A stretch of 64,000 nucleotides of DNA, taken from Rhodopseudomonas boonkerdii. GTDB lineage: Bacteria > Pseudomonadota > Alphaproteobacteria > Rhizobiales > Xanthobacteraceae. The stretch spans positions 2,170,001 to 2,234,000 of the forward strand of contig NZ_CP036537.1 in the NCBI RefSeq assembly GCF_021184025.1, in the 5' to 3' direction. Shown one piece after another: positions 61,765 to 64,000 of this stretch. Within the stretch, counting starts at the first letter, position 1, and the number at the start of each line of letters is the position of its first letter. A program made the translations under genes and the position numbers. The notes under the pieces were generated by a model. It saw nothing but the letters and a program-made list of their open reading frames with translations. It was not told the origin of the DNA and searched no databases.

Positions 61765-63025
61765 CGCCGTTGCGCTCATGTTGCTGGCGCTGTTCGGTGC
61801 CGGCACCGATCGCGCTGCGGTGCCAATCGCGCGCGCCGAGAAAGCACAAGCTGTCGCGCGCGAATTTTCGCCCGACAAACTTCTCAAGCTCGACGATTAC
61901 TTCCTCGGCATGGTGGCCGAGCGGAAGATCCCCGGCGCGGTGGTGCTGGTGCAGCAGCATGGCAAGCGCGTTTATTTCGACACATTCGGCAATCGCGACA
62001 GCGGCCATCCGATGACGGCGAATTCGATCTTCCGACTGTATTCGATGAGCAAGCCGATCACCTCGGTTGCGGCCATGATGCTGGTCGAAGATGGCAAGCT
62101 CAAGCTTGATGATCCCCTGTCGACATACATTCCGGCATTTGCCAAGGCCAAGGTCGGGCTGGATGCGACCGGCGGCGATGAGCACGCCAGTTTCGGGCTG
62201 ACTCCGCTGCGGCGTCCGATCACAATCGCCGATCTGCTGAAGCATACATCCGGCATTACTTACGGCTTCTATGGCGAAGATCCCGCGCGAAAACGCTATG
62301 CGCAGCTCGATGTCTTCGGCCGCGACTGGGACAATGCTTCCTGGGCCGAGCGCATCGCGCAACTGCCGCTGGCCGAGCAGCCTGGCACCCTGTGGAATTA
62401 CGGGCATTCCACCGACATTCTCGGACGTGTGATCGAAGTCGTGTCGGGCGACACACTCTATCACTTTCTCAGGGATCGCTTGTTCGAACCACTGGGCATG
62501 ACCGACACGTCCTTCTACATCACCGACTTGAATCACCGCGAGCGCGTCGCCGAACCCTTTGCGTCGGATCGCATGGTGGGAGCGGTGGTTGGCATGCACG
62601 ATCCGGCCGATGTCGGACGTTGGCAGGCGGGAGGCTCCGGCCTGGTCGGCACGATCGCAGATTACGCGCGCTTCCTGCAGATGCTGCTCGATGGCGGGAG
62701 CCTCGATGGCCGGCATTATCTCTCACCGGAGAGCGTGAAGGAGATGACGCGCGACCATATCGGTCCCGGCAGCGGCATCGCGCGCGACTATTATTATTTT
62801 CCCGGCGCGGCCAGCGGTTTCGGCTACGGTTTTGCCGTGCGCACAAAGGAACTGGCGGACGAACCGGGGCCGCTCGGCGAATTTCGCTGGGACGGCGTTG
62901 GTGGCACCTTCTTCTGGGTCGATCCCACGGACGACATGTTCGTGCTGGTGATGACTCAGGCGCCGTCGCAACGCTGGCGGATGGAGGTGGACGTGCGGAA
63001 GATCGTCTATGAGGCGCTGGAGTAG
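61745..63025 (+). CDS. Exported serine hydrolase, beta-lactamase fold (tandem copy 2)
   Basis: A 426-residue paralogue of the upstream gene. Signal peptide about 1-31 (ALMLLALFGAGTDRAAVPIA). SxxK at Ser100-Met-Ser-Lys103 (RLYSMSKPITSVAAMMLVED), the same YGH motif (WNYGHSTDILGRVIE), and matching late blocks (GSGIARDYYYFPGAASGFGY). The start lies 20 bases inside the preceding gene, so translation is coupled. The two probably arose by tandem duplication. Confidence 0.93.
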   Translation: MKRWRNSAVALMLLALFGAGTDRAAVPIARAEKAQAVAREFSPDKLLKLDDYFLGMVAERKIPGAVVLVQQHGKRVYFDTFGNRDSGHPMTANSIFRLYSMSKPITSVAAMMLVEDGKLKLDDPLSTYIPAFAKAKVGLDATGGDEHASFGLTPLRRPITIADLLKHTSGITYGFYGEDPARKRYAQLDVFGRDWDNASWAERIAQLPLAEQPGTLWNYGHSTDILGRVIEVVSGDTLYHFLRDRLFEPLGMTDTSFYITDLNHRERVAEPFASDRMVGAVVGMHDPADVGRWQAGGSGLVGTIADYARFLQMLLDGGSLDGRHYLSPESVKEMTRDHIGPGSGIARDYYYFPGAASGFGYGFAVRTKELADEPGPLGEFRWDGVGGTFFWVDPTDDMFVLVMTQAPSQRWRMEVDVRKIVYEALE

Positions 63026-63044
63026 CGCCGTTACACTCAGTTTG

Positions 63045-63122
63045 TCATCACCCGGGAAAGCGGGTGATCCACTAGACACTTGCCTTCGTGTACTGGGTTG
63101 CCCGGCCAAGCCGGGCAACGGC
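63045..63122. repeat. Family D hairpin repeat, copy 2
   Basis: TCATCACCCGGGAAAGCGGG with TGATCC, then GGGTTGCCCGGCCAAGCCGG and GCAAC, two hairpins separated by a linker as at 53659. It lies between convergent genes. Confidence 0.75.
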
Positions 63123-63131
63123 AGTTGGTGA

Positions 63132-64000
63132 TCACGTCCCCAGTACTTCGCCGAAACGCACCCAGGCCTTGCCGTCCCATTTCTGCAACTGCACCTGCGT
63201 CAGCGGTCGGTAGTTGGTCGGGCTGGTATTGACGTGGATGCCTGGCAGCAAGGTGGGCAGCATCACATCCTTGAGGTTTGCGGCTTGGGCCATGATGTTT
63301 TCGCGTGTGACGTTGCTGCCGCACTGTTCGAGCACCTTCACTAGCGCCGAGGCGACCGTGTACGCGTAGAGATTATAGAAGTCGTCCTTGTTGCCCTCGG
63401 AAAAGTACTTCTGCATGAAGGCAAGGAAGTTGGCGATTCCCTGATCGTCCTTCCAGGCTGGATCGGCAACATCCTTGAGATAGGCCGATGACAGCACGCC
63501 AACGGAATTTTCTGGACCGGCCGGGCCGATGGTGCCGGCATAGGACGACGAGCCGCCGGTGATGTAGTGACGAACCTTCCAGCCGGTCTCGGCGATCTTG
63601 CGGATCGCCTGTGCGGTGAACTTTGCCGTGGTGCCGGAGATCAGCGCATCCGGCGCCGCTGACTTCAATCGCAGGATCTGGGAGTCGATGGTCGGGTCGG
63701 AGGTCTCGTGTGAGATAATGGTCAGCTGGCTGCTCTCGCGGGCGCCGAGCGCATCTTTTGCGCCGAGCACGAAATCCTTGCCGAAATCGTCGTTCTGGTA
63801 GAGCACAGCGAATTTGGCGTCGGGCTTGTCGGCCAGCATATGTTTGACGAAGATCGCCGCTTCGGTGCGGGCGCTCGGCGCAAACCCCATGCTCCAGGGA
63901 CTTGTTTTGTAGTCGCTCCATTTGTCGCCGTTCACCGACAGGAAGAGGTGTGGCACCTTCTTCGTGTTCATGTATTTGACGATGGCCGAATTCGGCGCAG
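63132..64000 (-). CDS. Branched-chain amino-acid-type ABC substrate-binding protein (5' end outside window)
   Basis: The last 289 or so residues of a periplasmic binding protein of the LivJ/amide-urea type. The frame continues beyond base 64000 (SAIVKYMNTKKVPHLFLSVN), so the signal peptide and start are missing. FAVLYQNDDFGKDFVLGAKD, HETSDPTIDSQILRLKSAAP and YITGGSSSYAGTIGP are typical of the type I fold. Ligand unknown. Confidence 0.93.
   Translation of the reverse strand, partial: APNSAIVKYMNTKKVPHLFLSVNGDKWSDYKTSPWSMGFAPSARTEAAIFVKHMLADKPDAKFAVLYQNDDFGKDFVLGAKDALGARESSQLTIISHETSDPTIDSQILRLKSAAPDALISGTTAKFTAQAIRKIAETGWKVRHYITGGSSSYAGTIGPAGPENSVGVLSSAYLKDVADPAWKDDQGIANFLAFMQKYFSEGNKDDFYNLYAYTVASALVKVLEQCGSNVTRENIMAQAANLKDVMLPTLLPGIHVNTSPTNYRPLTQVQLQKWDGKAWVRFGEVLGT

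Overview
The window looks like a chromosomal segment of a high-GC alphaproteobacterium of the Bradyrhizobium/Rhodopseudomonas/Tardiphaga group. This is inferred from the alaS-icd neighbourhood, the purC-purS-purQ/purL/bolA/grxD block beside a DUF1476 ATPase-inhibitor gene, many Bug-type and ABC substrate-binding proteins, and several families of palindromic intergenic repeats. No rRNA, tRNA or CRISPR array was seen.

Layout. 0-10 kb: end of alaS, a Kef-type antiporter, an SDR-fold protein that has lost its catalytic Tyr/Lys, a prolyl oligopeptidase, icd with a clear terminator, and a hydrolase/membrane protein. 10-24.4 kb: a mosaic accessory region. It starts with a TrmJ-type tRNA methyltransferase fused to a DUF559 nuclease-like domain and an ICL/PEP-mutase family gene. 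Next come a ParDE toxin-antitoxin pair, a uridine-kinase-like gene, and a low-GC four-gene minus-strand operon (amino-methyltransferase, MORC/MutL-like GHKL ATPase, SF2 helicase, PD-(D/E)XK-like protein). It ends with an arsenic resistance operon. Diverged duplicate 3' gene ends sit at three junctions in this region, suggesting repeated insertion at one hotspot.

24.5-30.7 kb: a cyanate-assimilation unit, with a PAS-containing sigma-54 activator divergent from a Tat-exported binding protein, permease, ATPase and cyanase. A -24/-12 promoter and three copies of a palindromic site lie between them. 30.8-35.5 kb: a luciferase-like monooxygenase, an iron-type binding protein and a TonB-dependent receptor. 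35.6-38.3 kb: DUF1476 and purC-S-Q. 38.4-51.2 kb: accessory transport, cell-wall (two L,D-transpeptidases), amidase, PhzF/serine hydrolase and AraC genes. 51.4-64 kb: purL, a GhrA-like dehydrogenase, an acyltransferase, bolA, egtD/egtB (ergothioneine), grxD, a macro-domain protein, two tandem serine hydrolases and a partial branched-chain amino-acid-type binding protein.

The strongest candidate for an under-described system is the operon at 14742-19268. It combines modification (methyltransferase) with three proteins fit for ATP-dependent restriction, has visibly lower GC than its surroundings, and is bracketed by displaced gene fragments. Related MORC/MutL-like restriction systems have been predicted computationally, but this gene combination deserves direct testing.
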